From Copromyces sp. CBS 386.78 (taxonomy: Eukaryota; Ascomycota; Sordariomycetes; Sordariales; Sordariaceae): 64,000 nucleotides of DNA. Under the pieces are notes generated by a model that was not told the origin of the DNA, searched no databases, and saw only the letters and a list, made by a program, of their open reading frames with translations. The DNA is taken from the NCBI GenBank assembly GCA_030685235.1, contig MU839214.1, positions 1-64,000 on the forward strand, in the 5' to 3' direction. The translations under genes and the position numbers were made by a program. This document shows, one piece after another, positions 23,641 to 35,959 of this stretch; position 1 is the stretch's first letter, and every line of letters starts with the position of its first letter.

Positions 23641-24576
23641 TTTGGTAGAGTAGAGGAAAATACTAGATATATCCTGGAACGACGTAGTCACTCCATTTGG
23701 TTTGTCCCTCGAAGACAATGGCGCATCCGCCGGTCCGGAAGACAGAGATGACCACAGCTTTTGGCTAGATCTTTTCAAACATCGACGACACCATTACCGA
23801 GCATTCCGATGACAAGCCTTTCAATTTCACCGACAATAATTCCGACTACCCCCAATGGCCTTTGCTGGAAAGGGAAAAAAGAACTCCAAACAAAGGCGTA
23901 AGCTCCAGGTCCTACATCGCGGATATCCAGGTCGTTCGCTTCAGAGGTCATAGCTAGAATCACCAAGCCCGCGCCCAACTACGCGGGCCTCCGGTCTCGG
24001 GCTAAAGACGAGACTTTTCGGGTTGCTCGAATCTAAAATTTCGGCGAAAGAGAACCGGTTTCTTGTTCAACAAGGACAGAAGACCGGGCGGTATAACTTT
24101 TTTCTTTAATATCCGTCCTGCCTGTACCTGGGAGTTTTCCTTGGCGGTACAATACCTATCTGACCATCTTTTCCTTTCAGTACCTATCTCTTTAGTTACC
24201 TTACTATAGCTATCACAATTTCACCACACAATCAACACACAAGCCAGAGCGTTGCTGTTTCACTGTCCCAGTGCCAGAACTCCTGAAAGTTATCCCACAG
24301 CTGAACACAGACGTACCAGTAGTCGCCAACGTGGGGGACCGCGGTTGATGCCCCGGCTGGGGTAGCGATGATGGCCATTGTTGGATACAATGGCTACTTG
24401 AGACAACGACCAGAGGAACAGACGGGCACTAAGTAAACACGAGCAGGCTATGTCTGCGATGTCGTGAACGACGAGCTGGTGGACGGGTACCATCATGGAT
24501 GTTTCCCGCGTATTATAGGCCGGGTTATATAAGAATGAGAAGATTAGAAAGCCCTCGAAACATGCAGATTGTCACT
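23641..24576. other. Possible LTR-like spacer between two gypsy fragments
   Basis: There is no reading frame of note. A TATA-like GGTTATATAAGAATGAG at about 24,522-24,540 lies about 50 bases upstream of a gag-like frame, as an LTR promoter would. No matching LTR pair was found by eye, so this is inference. Confidence 0.35.
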
Positions 24577-25480
24577 CTAATCAATATCCGTGAGTACTAC
24601 AACGCTGACATCTGGTGGTCGGATCTTCCCGATTTGCCCTCGCACACCTCGTGGCAGTCAGGGGCGTAAACCGGCTCGTACACTCGCAAGGAGTCAACCT
24701 GCCAACGCTCCTGTCCAGAGCACTCCTATCCCGGTGCCGGTCATTCCGGCACAAGCTTTGTTGCTGATTCAACAATTGCAGCATAACAGATCCGGCAGGC
24801 TTTGAACAACTTTGAAGTCGGAAGACCTCGATCCAGAGCCAGGCCGGCATTCTCTGGCATTCTGTCCTTCTTCTGCCCATGACTCACGTCCTGTTGAGTA
24901 TGAGGTTGACTCCTTCGCCTCCTTACCAATCCCTCCAGCCGGATCAACCTTCGCGTCTACTTCGCTTCTGTGTCGATCCCCGTGACAGAGACCGCTTCTC
25001 GCCCTCCAAAGAGGAAGAAAACACAAACCCGGAGAACAAGAAGCAGGCCGCCGGTGCCACCACAGACAGCGCCGCCGATAACCACCTGCTCTTACCACGA
25101 CTTCCACCTCGGCACCATTGCCTGCTCACCAGACCGAGGTTAACCAGGTCCTAGCCAAGAAAGGACGCAAGGCAAGACTCATCAAACAAGTGTCTCGCCT
25201 TGAAGAAGACTCTAAAAAGATAAAACAGACTAAGGAGTACGTCGATCAAGAGCTGGCGAGGCTGGAAAAGAAGGACAGCAAGAAGGGCAAGAAGCAGCAA
25301 GAAGATGGCCAAGCTGTTGGAGACGGAAAGAGGTGTGTAGGAGTTCTCTGCCAAGGAAGACACCTTCGTCACTGTCGAGGAGATTGATCCAAGCGTGGGG
25401 CAAGAAGTTATGTGGGACGAGCATTGAGCCTATCTCTTCCGGTGTAAGCAACGTCAGGGAAGTCAACAATGCAAATCTAC
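24577..25480 (+). pseudogene. Degenerate gypsy-type gag fragment
   Basis: The frame at 24,590-24,805 encodes a basic, Pro-rich stretch (RTPRGSQGRKPARTLARS, then VQSTPIPVPVIPAQAL) like the N-terminus of fungal gypsy gag proteins. In other frames 25,150-25,310 encodes a charged coiled coil (SRLEEDSKKIKQTKEYVDQE) and 25,335-25,425 an acidic stretch. Several frameshifts and stops separate them. It probably belongs to a different copy from the pieces at 19,750-23,640, because it repeats the gag end downstream of the pol fragment. Confidence 0.6.
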
Positions 25481-26834
25481 TCGTCTGCGACGTTGACTAG
25501 AGGTAGGTAACTTGGCTTTCAGCTCATCAACGGCTGGAATATTGGGATTTTGGGTCCTCTCGTACGGAACATCGCTCTCCGTACCCTGCACATTGGTCCG
25601 GTGGCAGCTGAGATTGATGCCTAGTCAGTAGCATCGCCTGTGTCTGCGTGGCTTTGAACTGCTGGTTGACCGGTCACTAACTAGACATGGCATTCAGGAT
25701 GCCGCTACCGACAACTTGGGAGAAGTGGGAAAAACTGGTACGCGCCTGCGAAGGACTCAAGGATGGCCTGCATCTGCATTTTCTGGCAGTTGTGTTTTGT
25801 GGAAATAAAATTATGTGGTGTTGTAAATTCCCCTCCATGGTCATTGATTGTGTCGTTGAGTGTTTTCCATTTCAATCTTCCAGCTTGAATGTTTTCTGGT
25901 CGGGTGGGAAGTTTGAGCTACATACAGTGTCTTGAGAACCCCAGGATCAGCTCACCATCAAACAATCCGTCCTGTTGATTTTCTGGCTTACAGTTGCGCC
26001 TTCCCCTTCCTGAACTGAATCCTCTTTTCTCCATCTTTCCGTTGCGTGACGTTCGGCTACGGCTTTATGATCATCGCTCCTTCCCTGCAACTTCACCAAG
26101 TTCATCTCCAGCCACCATGGGAGTGAATGGGAAGGAACGATGTTTGCTGCTGCGCCATTGCTGCCTTTTCCACACATGCACTGTGATGCAGTATGCCATC
26201 GGAAATTACAAGAGGCTGGCTGAGGCGACGGAAGCCACCAAATCACCATCACCGGATTTGGCTTGGCGTGGGATTCTCTCTTCTTCCCAGAGCATCTCCT
26301 GCATCTTAGACTGGAGGTCGGTCTGACGTGCACGTGATCCACCCAGCTGCAGACCATTCGCGTTAAGAGGGCAGTTAAGGGAAAACCCCTAACGCGGAAA
26401 CGAACTGGCCTTTATTCTAGCCGCCAAAGATTCACAACACACTCCCCGCCCGTGCCGCCCCTTCGGTGCGAGGAGACAAAGAAAACTACGTGCGTACACC
26501 CTCAAATAGCGCCGACAATGCTACTTCCTTTGCTACGATCGACTAACAAAGGACATTATGCCAGGTGCCGCTCCATTGAAGACTGGAATGAGTCCATGAC
26601 ATTGAAGAAAAGCGCATTACCGCCGACAATCTTGGCCTCTTGTCATCGAGTCCGCACTTGGATCCCGAACCGAATTCCACCTTCATCGACACCTCTACCT
26701 ACCTCTATCTAGCCTACTCTTCACCCCGAGACCGGTAACAACGAATCACTCAACACGATTCAACCTCCAACCCCATCCTCAAACAAAACAACACACTTCC
26801 CATTCCACGACGCTCCCAACTTTCAACCTTTACA
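25481..26834. other. Transition from repeat remnants to genes; no supported gene
   Basis: Short frames only, with no recognisable domain. The last 400 bases, rich in CAAC and CACA tracts, are likely promoter and 5' leader of the gene at 26,835; AACAACACACTTCCC-type pyrimidine/adenine leaders are common before Neurospora-like start codons. Confidence 0.5.
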
Positions 26835-27257
26835 ATGGCTCCAGTCCACAACCCACAAGATGAATACGACGCCTACATCCCCGCCACAACCCTGCAGCAC
26901 GTCCCCGTCTACGGCTGGGTTTTGATATCCCTCCTCTTCGTCATCTTCCTTGGCACCTACATCCTCGGACAATGCCTAACCTGGGGACAACCTACCCTCA
27001 CAGAAAAGGAGTGGCGGAGGAGGAGACAACAAGAGATGGAGGAGGTGGAGAGGCAGAAGAGGATGAATGGGTTGAGGAACGGTGATGGGGGTGGGGGCGG
27101 AAGTGGGAATAATGGGAATGGGAAAGGTGCTCTTGGGCGGGCTCATGTTGAGCGGGTTGCACATGGGATTGGTGGGATGGGTGGAATGGGTGGAGATCGG
27201 CTTAGTGGGAGTACGTTGGGGAAAGCACAGGGAAGGGGAGTGCCTTTGGGGAAGTGA
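26835..27257 (+). CDS. Small single-pass membrane protein, unknown function (140 aa)
   Basis: This is an uninterrupted 141-codon frame. The start ATG at 26,835 has a good fungal context (TTTACAATGGC). Residues 1-26 are polar. Residues about 27-47 (VLISLLFVIFLGTYILGQCL) form one strong transmembrane segment. The rest is a charged helix rich in Arg, Glu and Gln, followed by a Gly/Asn-rich disordered tail. The charge pattern suggests the C-terminus faces the cytosol. No domain or family is recognised. It lies between transposon remnants and a lipase gene on the opposite strand, with about 0.8 kb to that gene's stop codon. Composition resembles the other genes, so I think it is real. Confidence 0.7.
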   Translation: MAPVHNPQDEYDAYIPATTLQHVPVYGWVLISLLFVIFLGTYILGQCLTWGQPTLTEKEWRRRRQQEMEEVERQKRMNGLRNGDGGGGGSGNNGNGKGALGRAHVERVAHGIGGMGGMGGDRLSGSTLGKAQGRGVPLGK

Positions 27258-28094
27258 AAGCGGGAGAGAGGGGATCGTTGATGTTTGGGGGGAAAGTTTA
27301 ACCCGGAGCTGGGAAGCGATGAAAGAAGAAATGAACGATTGGATGAGGACGATGAAGAGGGAGTGGAGAGAAGTTGCTCCATGTTCACTATTCGATTCTT
27401 TGGTGATGTATTGGGGTAATGTTCGAGGCGTTGGGAAGTGATAAGAGGAGAAACGACTGTCATGTGGATGAGGTAACGTACTGTAGAGGGGAAAGTGTTG
27501 TGAGTCATGATGAGTCACGAAAAAGTCAAGCAGAGAAGAGGGGAATTTCGCGGTTCTTGTCTTCCGAAGTTCAGAGAGATCTTTTCATATGACATGGAAA
27601 TATGGAAAGATATCAAGCATGATGAGAGATGAAGTTGTACACACACAAAAAGTCCAAATTGTAATAATCCACGACCGCTCCGTCATTTTTTCCGCTGTGC
27701 TGCTTGCAGCTGCTATGTAAAACCTCAAGGTATCAGATATCCGCCCAATGTATGCTATGTAAGGTATGCAATTTGTGATAAGTACTGGAGATGTAAAAAA
27801 AAAACCAAAAACAAGAGAGAGTGACAAGGAAATGTGTCAGGAGAGGTGAGTTGAGAGTCAAGTGCCCCGACTGGTATCATCCATCCGTCCATCCATCTAT
27901 AATATCTTCGCCTTCGCCAGCCATGTGTAATTGTTTCGCCCTTGTTGTATGCATGCTTCTCGTGAAATGTTTTCGTGATTTGCTCGTTCGTAATTCGTCG
28001 TAAGTCATCAAGTTATCGCCTCCACCACTCCCATCTCCCCAACCCGTCCTTCTCATCACTTCTCTCCCGCACATCCTCCTCCACCGTATCCCAC
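27258..28094. other. Convergent intergenic region
   Basis: It lies between the ends of two genes facing each other and presumably holds both 3' untranslated regions. An A9-10 run is at about 27,795. No other feature is seen. Confidence 0.6.
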
Positions 28095-30263
28095 TCAATA
28101 CCCCCTAGCAGTCACCGCCCCCACCGCAAGCGTCTCAATCCTCCCCTTATACAACTTCATAACATGCATCAGCGGATCTCCCCAGACCACCTCCCTCAAC
28201 ATGTCCTCGCTGGGCACCAAATGGGCCACCACACCCTCATTTAGTCTTTCCTCAACTGTCTTCCCTTTGCCCTTTAGCCTGGACTTGGGGTCGCCTGACC
28301 TAAGAACCACAAGACGACCGGCCGAGGAGAGCGTCGAGGCCGGGAGTTTCCATGTTGGTCCCAAGGACGAGGAGGACGACGAAGAAGAGGAGGTGGTGTG
28401 GCTGCTGGAGACGGAGGAGGCGGTTGTCGAAGTGGTGGTTAGGGCGGAACTGGCGGAGGAGGTGGATGTGCGGGTGCGAGAACTGCTGCGGTGGGAAGAA
28501 CCCGAGGAAGAAGAGGAGGTGTGGTGGTTTGAGCCGGAACTGCTTCGGCGTTCGGTATTCCTGGTATCTGTTGACTTGCCGGATTTCGACGACTGCAGCG
28601 ATGACCTTGAGGACTTTTGGCCGGCTGCCTTCATCCGCGTGTTCAGATCCGAAGAACTGCTCGGTCCTTTGCGACTCGTCGTCCTGGAGAGCGTGTTCAC
28701 CGAAGGCGCGGGCGAGGCGTACAACTCCAGCAGACTCTTCACGTAAGCCTTGTCCGCGCGAGCAACCGGATCGCCCTCGTTCAGGAACGTCAGGAACAAG
28801 CTCTTCTTCAGCTCTGGCCTCCTCTCGTAGTCCTCCGGCTTCTTCAAGGGAATGATGCTGATAGGCGGCGTGCCGAACGTGACGCAGTGAACGCGCTTGA
28901 AACATGCAGCTACCGCCGTCAACTCGCTTTGAGCCTCCTTTGTCGTCGAGAGAATGTGGCTGTACAGCAATGCGGCGACGGCGCCACCGGCACTGTGGCC
29001 GGTGATGAGTAGCGAGTAGGATGATCGACTGGGATCCTCCTCAAGGAGTTGGCGAAGTCGACGAGCGACAGGCTGGACCATACTTCGAGCGACGTCGAGG
29101 AAGCCGGCGTGGCAGAGGTTACCGGGGTCATCGAGGAATCCTTCGGGAGAGGTGGGATTGGAGTTGAGGTTCACGGCCCAGTCCATGAAGGTTGCTGTGC
29201 CGCGGATGGCAAAGACGATGGTGTTGACGTAATCCATGGGAACGGATTTGATGACCATGGCTTTGGCGCCGGTCCGCCAGTCGGCATCGACGTGGGCGTC
29301 TCGCTCGGCGCCCTTGGGCTTCTCGTAGACTCGCTCGGAGTATTGGGCGGCGAGGCAGAGCAGAGGCCAGGTGGGGATGTATCTATGAGTGTGTGAGTAA
29401 GTTGGCCAATATGAAGTGACGGTCATGACCTACAGTCTCAAAGGAGGCAGGTCGGTAGGTAACCTCGAGTTGGCATAGAGGTCCACCTTGGCAAAGTAAC
29501 CACCCGAGTTTGTTGACGACGAATACTCCCGATGCTCCCGATGCTCCCTGTCCCGATGTTCCCTGGAATGCGAACTACTCCTCCGAAGTCCCGACTTCAC
29601 TACCGACCTCGATCCAACGATACTCGATGAGGGCGGATACGATGTTTCCTGGACGGCCGGCTTCCACGTGAAGTGTTCCTTCTCATTCCCACTAATCTGG
29701 TTCAGATCGATCCTCGTCAAGACGTCATTTAGTCGACCGGAGATCTGGTCGTAGAGGGCGGCACTCTGGTTGAGGAGCTGGGTCTTGTTGTCGGGCCAAT
29801 GTGAAAGCGATTCCTCGAAACCGCCGTGGACGAGGCTTGGCACTTGGGAGATATCCGATGCCACCTCCATGACTGTCCCCACGGGCACCTTGGTGAGAGA
29901 GCCGGTGCTGTTCTTTGGTGGCGGAATCGGTGGTGTTGAGTGGATGAGTTGCGGCGGTGGGGAATTTGGACCCGGAGTGCCGAGATAGTAGTGATGTTGG
30001 TTGACGATGATGGGTTGCGGTGAAGAAGGACTCCATCCTGGCGGCGATGGGAGGAGGCCGGCGGGTTCGAATGTTTGACCCTGTTGCCAGTCATGCGGCG
30101 AGTAGGCTGGAGGTGGTGGAAGGGCGGCATAGTAATGCTTGGAGGGCGAGCCGGAAACCTGCCGGTCACGTTGACCTCGACTTGAAAGGTGAGGAGGTGG
30201 TGTCGGTGTGTCTCTGCCGTCTTTCTTGGGTTTCTTTGACCGACCAAAGAAGAGGAAACCCAT
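28095..30263 (-). CDS. Class 3 (alpha/beta hydrolase) lipase with long disordered N-terminus and Ser-rich insert (705 aa)
   Basis: Two exons, 30,263-29,434 and 29,382-28,095, are joined across a 51-bp GT-AG intron (GTAGGT...CATAG); the codon split across it restores an open frame. Residues 1-275 are Pro/Ser/Arg-rich and probably disordered. From about residue 280 comes a lipase class 3 domain: FAIRGTA strand, oxyanion region, nucleophile Ser407 in GHSAGG, and a NEGDPVARAD stretch carrying the likely catalytic Asp. The candidate catalytic His is near the C-terminus (GDPLMHVMKLY). Between Asp and His lies a run of well over 100 residues dominated by Ser, Thr and Arg. No signal peptide is visible, so an intracellular acylglycerol or phospholipid lipase is likely. 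The exact substrate is unknown. Confidence 0.87.
29383..29433 (-). other. Intron of the lipase gene
   Basis: It is 51 bp on the minus strand, starting GTAGGT and ending CATAG. Removing it joins ...LPPLRL to YIPTWPLL without a stop; reading through it gives TAG at once. Confidence 0.85.
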
Positions 30264-31990
30264 GGTGAAGAGAGTGGTAGTTTGCGGTAGCAGCTAAGGC
30301 ACGGGCATACAATAGACCGAAGTAGTGAAAGCTTGATTGTTTGCACAGACAAGTGAGGTGAAGAAAGTGCAGTGAGAGGTGATTTGGGAAAGGGAAGAAG
30401 CGGAAGCAAGAGTCAGTCAGAAAACGGATGGAGACTTTGGACACGGCGATGTTAGGACAACACATGGTCAACCGAGGCGGGCCGTCAAAAGTGGATGATG
30501 GCCCATGACGCTAGAAAAAGGCCAAAACCGATACAACACTAGTGTACTCGGAGATAGATGGTGAAGCTGCTCGAAGCTCATGAGGGTCCGCGATGCAATC
30601 CAAGGCGAGCATTCCCACAGCAGGGGACGGGAGTGCCTTGCCGTTTTGATGAGGGGCCGCTGCAGCTTCCTATTCGCTGTCGTGGAACCAGAGAACCTCC
30701 AACCGCCGGCAATGGTGGCGGTTTCGTGTGCCCCAGATTGCTGAAGGCGGTTTGTGAGTGGTTGATGAGGGTCAGGCTTCTTGGGTGCCAGTGAGGGTTT
30801 ATCAAGGGGTCTGGAGAAATGGAAGCTCTCGGGAAATGCATGCTGCATCCAAGGGCCGTTATCTGAGGTGCATGGAGCATCGTCAGTGTGAGTGTCAGTG
30901 TCAGTGTCTGGCAAGTGTCCCGTTTGGTTGTCTGCTGGCCCGGCCACGTCGTCGACATGTCCACATTGATGAAGCTTCGGGGTCCATTGCGGGGGAACGG
31001 TTCAACAGAGACAAGGGAACAGCTTCATGACCTTCATCCCGCTCCCATCCGCCCTGTCCTGACTCGATGGCTGCAGTGGTGGACGCAGTAGGAAAAATGT
31101 AGGGGGACGTAGGGGGGTTGATACGAGTCCAGTCATGAAGAGACAACAAAGAGTCAAACCTCGCTCTCGCCTTGTGAAAAGTGAAGAGAATTTCTGGCTT
31201 GTTAGTGCTGGATGACTCGATGCAAATGGTTGGCTGTGGTTGACTTGTACAGCGTCGCATTGCAGCCATTGGCTCTTAACAATTTATGGTATTGGCTTAA
31301 GTTGTCAGGAACAGAGTCGGCCAAATCGGAATGCCCTCAAGTGCTGGCACCTGTTCATATGCTTCTGGAATCCACGAATCCAAGGTGTCAGAGAGTTCCG
31401 TAAGATCGATTGAGTGATGATGCCCGATTGTCAATGCAGCTTTGATGGCAGAAAAGATGAGGAAAAGCGGACAACAGCTACTTGGTATAATGAGCTGTTG
31501 TTAATGGGTTTCACGTTATTAATAGCAATCTGCTAACAGGGAAACACTTGTCAGATGGCAAGTTTCACTCTTGTCTGAGGAGAAGCTCTTGCCCCACCTC
31601 TTTCCTCCCCATGGTGGGGTTGACTCGATCTCAGGGTCCCCTGCCAATGCGGTGACGACCTTGACTGTGACCCCTTTCCTACGCCCGTGCACCGACCACC
31701 CTGATGGCCAACTGAGCAACCCAACCAACTGCCACAAGGAAGACCCCAATCGTCCATCAATCAGGACCCGACCGACACGACGCCAACATCTGAGTGTGTA
31801 GCCGCTGTACGCCGTACACCGACACTGCCGACCCAGATACACCGAGACTACATACCGAATCCGACTCCCGTTCCCCAGTTCCGACCACCGACCGACCGAC
31901 CGACCGGCAACCCGACCACCGCGGTCTAGTGTAGCTGTATAGCACACACAGACAGAGACACTTCCCCCTCGAAATGCATCCAGAGTCGCC
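30264..31990. other. Divergent intergenic region, 1.7 kb
   Basis: It is shared upstream DNA of the lipase (minus) and the FHIP-like gene (plus). It contains a short GTCAGT tandem repeat at about 30,883-30,910 and an ACCG microsatellite at about 31,884-31,905 in the leader of the plus-strand gene. Frames here are short and unsupported. Confidence 0.6.
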
Positions 31991-34900
31991 ATGGACTTCT
32001 GGTCGCGCCTCATAGCACACACGCTCCCGTCGACGGGCAACTCGCGGAACTGGAAGGACTTCGCCAAGGATCCCGTCCGCCGACTCCAACGCTTCGAGAG
32101 GGAATACGCCCAGCTCCTCCAGGCATGGCGCAACTCGCCCAACATTGCCCACGATGACGACGCCGCCGAGCGCATCGAGATCTGTCTCCAGGAGCTCACC
32201 AACATGCTCACCGACGAGAACCGCCGCCCTCTGCCCCATCCATGCATCACCTTCTGCGCCACCAAGCAGATATACATCCCCATAGCCAAGATCTCCACCA
32301 GCTCCTTCAGCGAATGGGTCGTCAAGGAGGCCGTCCTCTTCTTTGCCACCCTAATCGAGAGCGAGGAGGAGGCCTTTGTCGAGAATGACCACTTCTCCGC
32401 CAGCCTTACCCACCTGATGGTGCGCATCACCGGCGCCAACGCCATCCGTCTGAGCGCCGACACCGAAGCCCGCGTCGTCGAGCTGGCCTTCAACATCACC
32501 ACCAAGATCCGTCTCGATCCCGACATCCTGCCCGCCTGGTTCAAGTCACAGCCGCAGAACGGAGAGGAGAGACAGCCGCTGGGCGAACATGAGCGCTTCA
32601 CGGGGAGGACCCAGAAGCAGGACTTCCCTCTCTTCTACCTGCTCATGGACTACATCCACCACGAGGCCAAGGTGGGCGACTTTGCCAGGACCGGTCTGTT
32701 GTACATCATCGAGGCCGCATCGAGCTCCGTCGAGCTGGAGCAGTGGATTGTCGAGAGTGATCTGTCGACCTTGATGGCCACCGGTTTGGGTGCTCTGTAT
32801 AGTCAACTGAGCCGCAAGCTCGTCATCGACCATCCGTCCAATGCTCTCCCAGCCATCCTCGCCCTCTCCGACTACGAACACCCGAAACCCAGTTACGAAG
32901 TAATCAGCTCTTGTACTTTCGAGTTCCAATCCCATCTAGACACCTTTCTCTCCCATCTGTTGTTCTGGCAAGATGTCTTGAACCACTGTCGGTCGGTAGA
33001 AGTCAAGTCTTCGTTGCTGGAGCATTTCCAGGTCATCTTTTTGCAGCAACTATTGTAAGTCACTTTCTGGCCATGCTACTGTAACACCGTTCCGCACTAA
33101 CTCTGCAGATACCCATCGCTCCTCGAATCGTCAGACATTGACGGCGGTTCCTCGGTGGCTGTCTTGACTTATCTCCGTCATATTCTCCAGTCCGTTGAAC
33201 ACCCCGACATGGTCAACCTGATTCTGCACTACCTCCTGGGTCTGCCCGACATTGTAGGATCCGTCTCGTCCAACTCCAACGACGGCATAAGTGCCGCCCG
33301 AAAGCGCAAGTCTATGGATCTTGCTACCATGATGGCCTCCAAGTCCGAAGCCGCAGCCGACCCCTTGCTCTTCAACCTGGTCGATCTCATCCTCGCCTGT
33401 CTCAGATCGCAAAGCCACCAAACCATCTACGTCACACTACAGCTGGTCTCGGTGATTCTTAAGAGACATCACCGCTACGCAGTCATCACCTTGCTCTACA
33501 CCGAAGGCGTGCTGGGCAACTCGTCTTTTAGGACCACGGGTGCCCACGAGCAGGAAGTCGAGTACCTGATGGGTCTAGCCCAGACCATCGGCGGCGAGGA
33601 CAACTTCAACGAGATCTACGACAGCGTTATCAAGGACACCATGATCCGCGTCGAGAACCACCCCTGCTCCATGAAGTTGATCACGCCCACAGCCCTAGCC
33701 AGCAACCACAAGCAACCCGCCATCCCCGACAGCTTGCCCGGTGCGCCCAGAGACGTCCGCTCGCACACGTTGCACCCCGACGACCCCCTGCTCACCATTG
33801 TCTTGGACCGGCTCGAGACATTCTTCATCAACCCCGTTGACACCAACCTGTCGCTAACCGAAGTGATCTTCGACTTGGCCATCTGCGGCTACATGCATCT
33901 AGAGGGCTGGTTCCTGAGGCATCCGACCAATTACACCTACGGCGACGATGATCACGAAGCGCCAGCGGCCGAACCACCAGCAGACATCGACCCCGAGTCC
34001 CCCGAATACGCCGAATACCAACAACTCCTCTCCATGCACCATTGCCGGCGCCGGCCCCAATGGTCCCCCGACTCCCTCCCCCGCTTGCTCCGCATCTTGC
34101 AAACCCTCTGTGACGAAGTCGCCGCCTACCGTGACACAATCCCCCGCTTCAACGACCTCCTCCAACAACGTCGCGAAGCCTTCCAAACCGCCGACGGAGC
34201 CTCAATTCCACCCTCGGTCCCTCCCTCCGTCGTTCCCAGCGCAGCCCCCTCGCGATCCCGAACCCCCTCAACACTGCAACCACCCGCCCAACTCAACCCC
34301 GGTCTATCCGCCCCCGGCGGTAATGCCGCGGCGGCCGAACGCCCAACCTCCGGCCTAGGTCTCGAGTCCTTCGCCCAGCGCATCTTCTCCGACCTCTCCT
34401 CCACTGTATCGGTATCTCCCAATCGCACAACCAACGACTCCCCGCGTCCGCGCTCAAACACAACCCGCACCGTCTCCGAGCGCACTAGTTACTTCACCAG
34501 CAACGAGGCGCCCCCTCCACTGCCACCTAGGACTCGAACCCCCAGCATGCTGGTCACTTCACCGGGAATGGGCGGCTTCGGACTAGGCGCAAGCGGAAGT
34601 GGCCTTGGAGGAGCTAGCGTCCCCGGTGCCGTGGCTAGTGATATCAGCGGCAGTGGAAAGATGGAGTTGGTCATGAGCCAGGCTCGAGCGTTCCAAGCGG
34701 TCGATCAGAGCATCTTGGCGAGGAGGGTGGGGATTCCGGATGTTTCTGGCGCGAAACACGTTGGTGCTGGTGTTGGACTTGATGGGCAAACTGAGAGCAA
34801 GACGGGAGAGGAGTTGGAGATGGAGGAGGAGAGGAACGGCGAGGAGGAAGGGGCAGGACTGCCGAGAATGACTGTCCATATACCCCCTCCTAAAGGAGAA

Positions 34901-35374
34901 GATGGAGGATTGGATGCTTTGGAAGGAGATGAAGATGATGAGGAGGCTAAACCGGCTGTTCCTCCCAAGGATGATTTGCCTTGTCATTCTCCTGTCGTCA
35001 CTTCTACTCCCGCTGCCGCTACTTCTGTTGACGGCACCGGTGAGGCTGCCACCAGCGAGGCTTCAACAACCGATGCCGCTGCGCAAAACGATAGAAGCGC
35101 AGAACAACCAAACCCCGACCAGGCCGACCAGCGGCCGGCCTCCGACGAACCAGGCCAAGCCCAACCCCAAGAAGCACAAGCAGCACAGGAAGTTGCCCAA
35201 GAAGAAGCCAGGAAAGCAGCTGAAGCGGCACGGGAAGCAGCAGAAGAAGAAGCCCGCAAAGCCTCCGTCTCGCACGTCCTCACCAACGTCATCATCCTGC
35301 AATCCTTCCTCTTTGAGCTGGCCAGCTTGGTGCAAGTTAGGGCGGGCGTGTTTGAGGAGGTTAGGTTCGTCTAG
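31991..35374 (+). CDS. FHIP/RAI16-like protein, dynein-Hook adaptor component (1109 aa)
   Basis: Two exons, 31,991-33,054 and 33,109-35,374, are separated by a 54-bp intron (GTAAGT...CTCTGCAG, with CACTAAC branch site). The start MDFWSRL sits in GCCATGG. Residues about 1-700 are a helical-repeat region matching the FTS-and-Hook-interacting (RAI16-like) family, including the conserved WSRL start, PLHPCITFC-like segment, DFPLFYLLMDYIHHE and a second block GSVSSNSN...FNLVDLILACLRS. In filamentous fungi this protein joins FTS and Hook to link early endosomes to dynein. After residue 700 the chain becomes Pro/Ser-rich, then acidic, then a long Ala/Glu coiled coil, all probably disordered or linker. 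Family assignment is by eye but consistent along the length. Confidence 0.86.
33055..33108 (+). other. Intron of the FHIP-like gene
   Basis: It is 54 bp, GTAAGT donor, CACTAAC branch site, CTCTGCAG acceptor. Splicing gives ...FLQQLLYPSLLESSD in frame. Confidence 0.88.
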
Positions 35375-35959
35375 ACTACATGTTATTACCTTACATTGTG
35401 TGTCAGGTATGCTAGGCGTTAGATAGAACTAGCAGTATATACTATAATGTTACCTCGTGGAAACAGAATTCGCGGGGCTGGAGTGGAATGATTGTATGCG
35501 TCGTGGCCGGTAATTTCGGGAAAACTACATTTCTCCATGTCCAAGTCGGGAATTCATGTAACACTGGCTCATGCTTACCTGTAGCTCTATGCACTGCTCT
35601 GTGAGCCGCGCCCGTCCTCACTCTATTGGCACCCTTCTCGTACCTACATGTGAAAGGACATGACGGTTTATTACTACCTAACGCTGATAAAGAATAAAAA
35701 AGTACACGCTCTACGTATGTCTGGCTGGTACCCTCGATGTCTTTTCTGCCAGCCTATCGACCTCTTGCTTGGAGTCCTTAGCCCAGAACCCGACCTACTC
35801 AACGACCTTGGGATGCACCGCCTTTCAAGTATAAATACCTTCCAAACACATATGGATCAGCTTCCCGTTCCATTCCTAAGCCCAGCTGTTCCTCCTGTGC
35901 CCTAGACCCTTTCACTTCTCTCCATTATTTCAGCCCTCAGGATTTCCTCGATTCCATGA
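35375..35959. other. Convergent intergenic region
   Basis: It is the 3' flank of two converging genes. No reading frame or repeat of note. Confidence 0.6.

Noticed and set aside
28201..28746. 181-codon Glu-rich plus-strand frame
   Set aside because: It is the antisense shadow of the Ser-rich insert of the lipase.
31519..32601. 360-codon minus-strand frame over the FHIP start
   Set aside because: It is antisense to the well-supported FHIP exon and extends into its leader; no domain.
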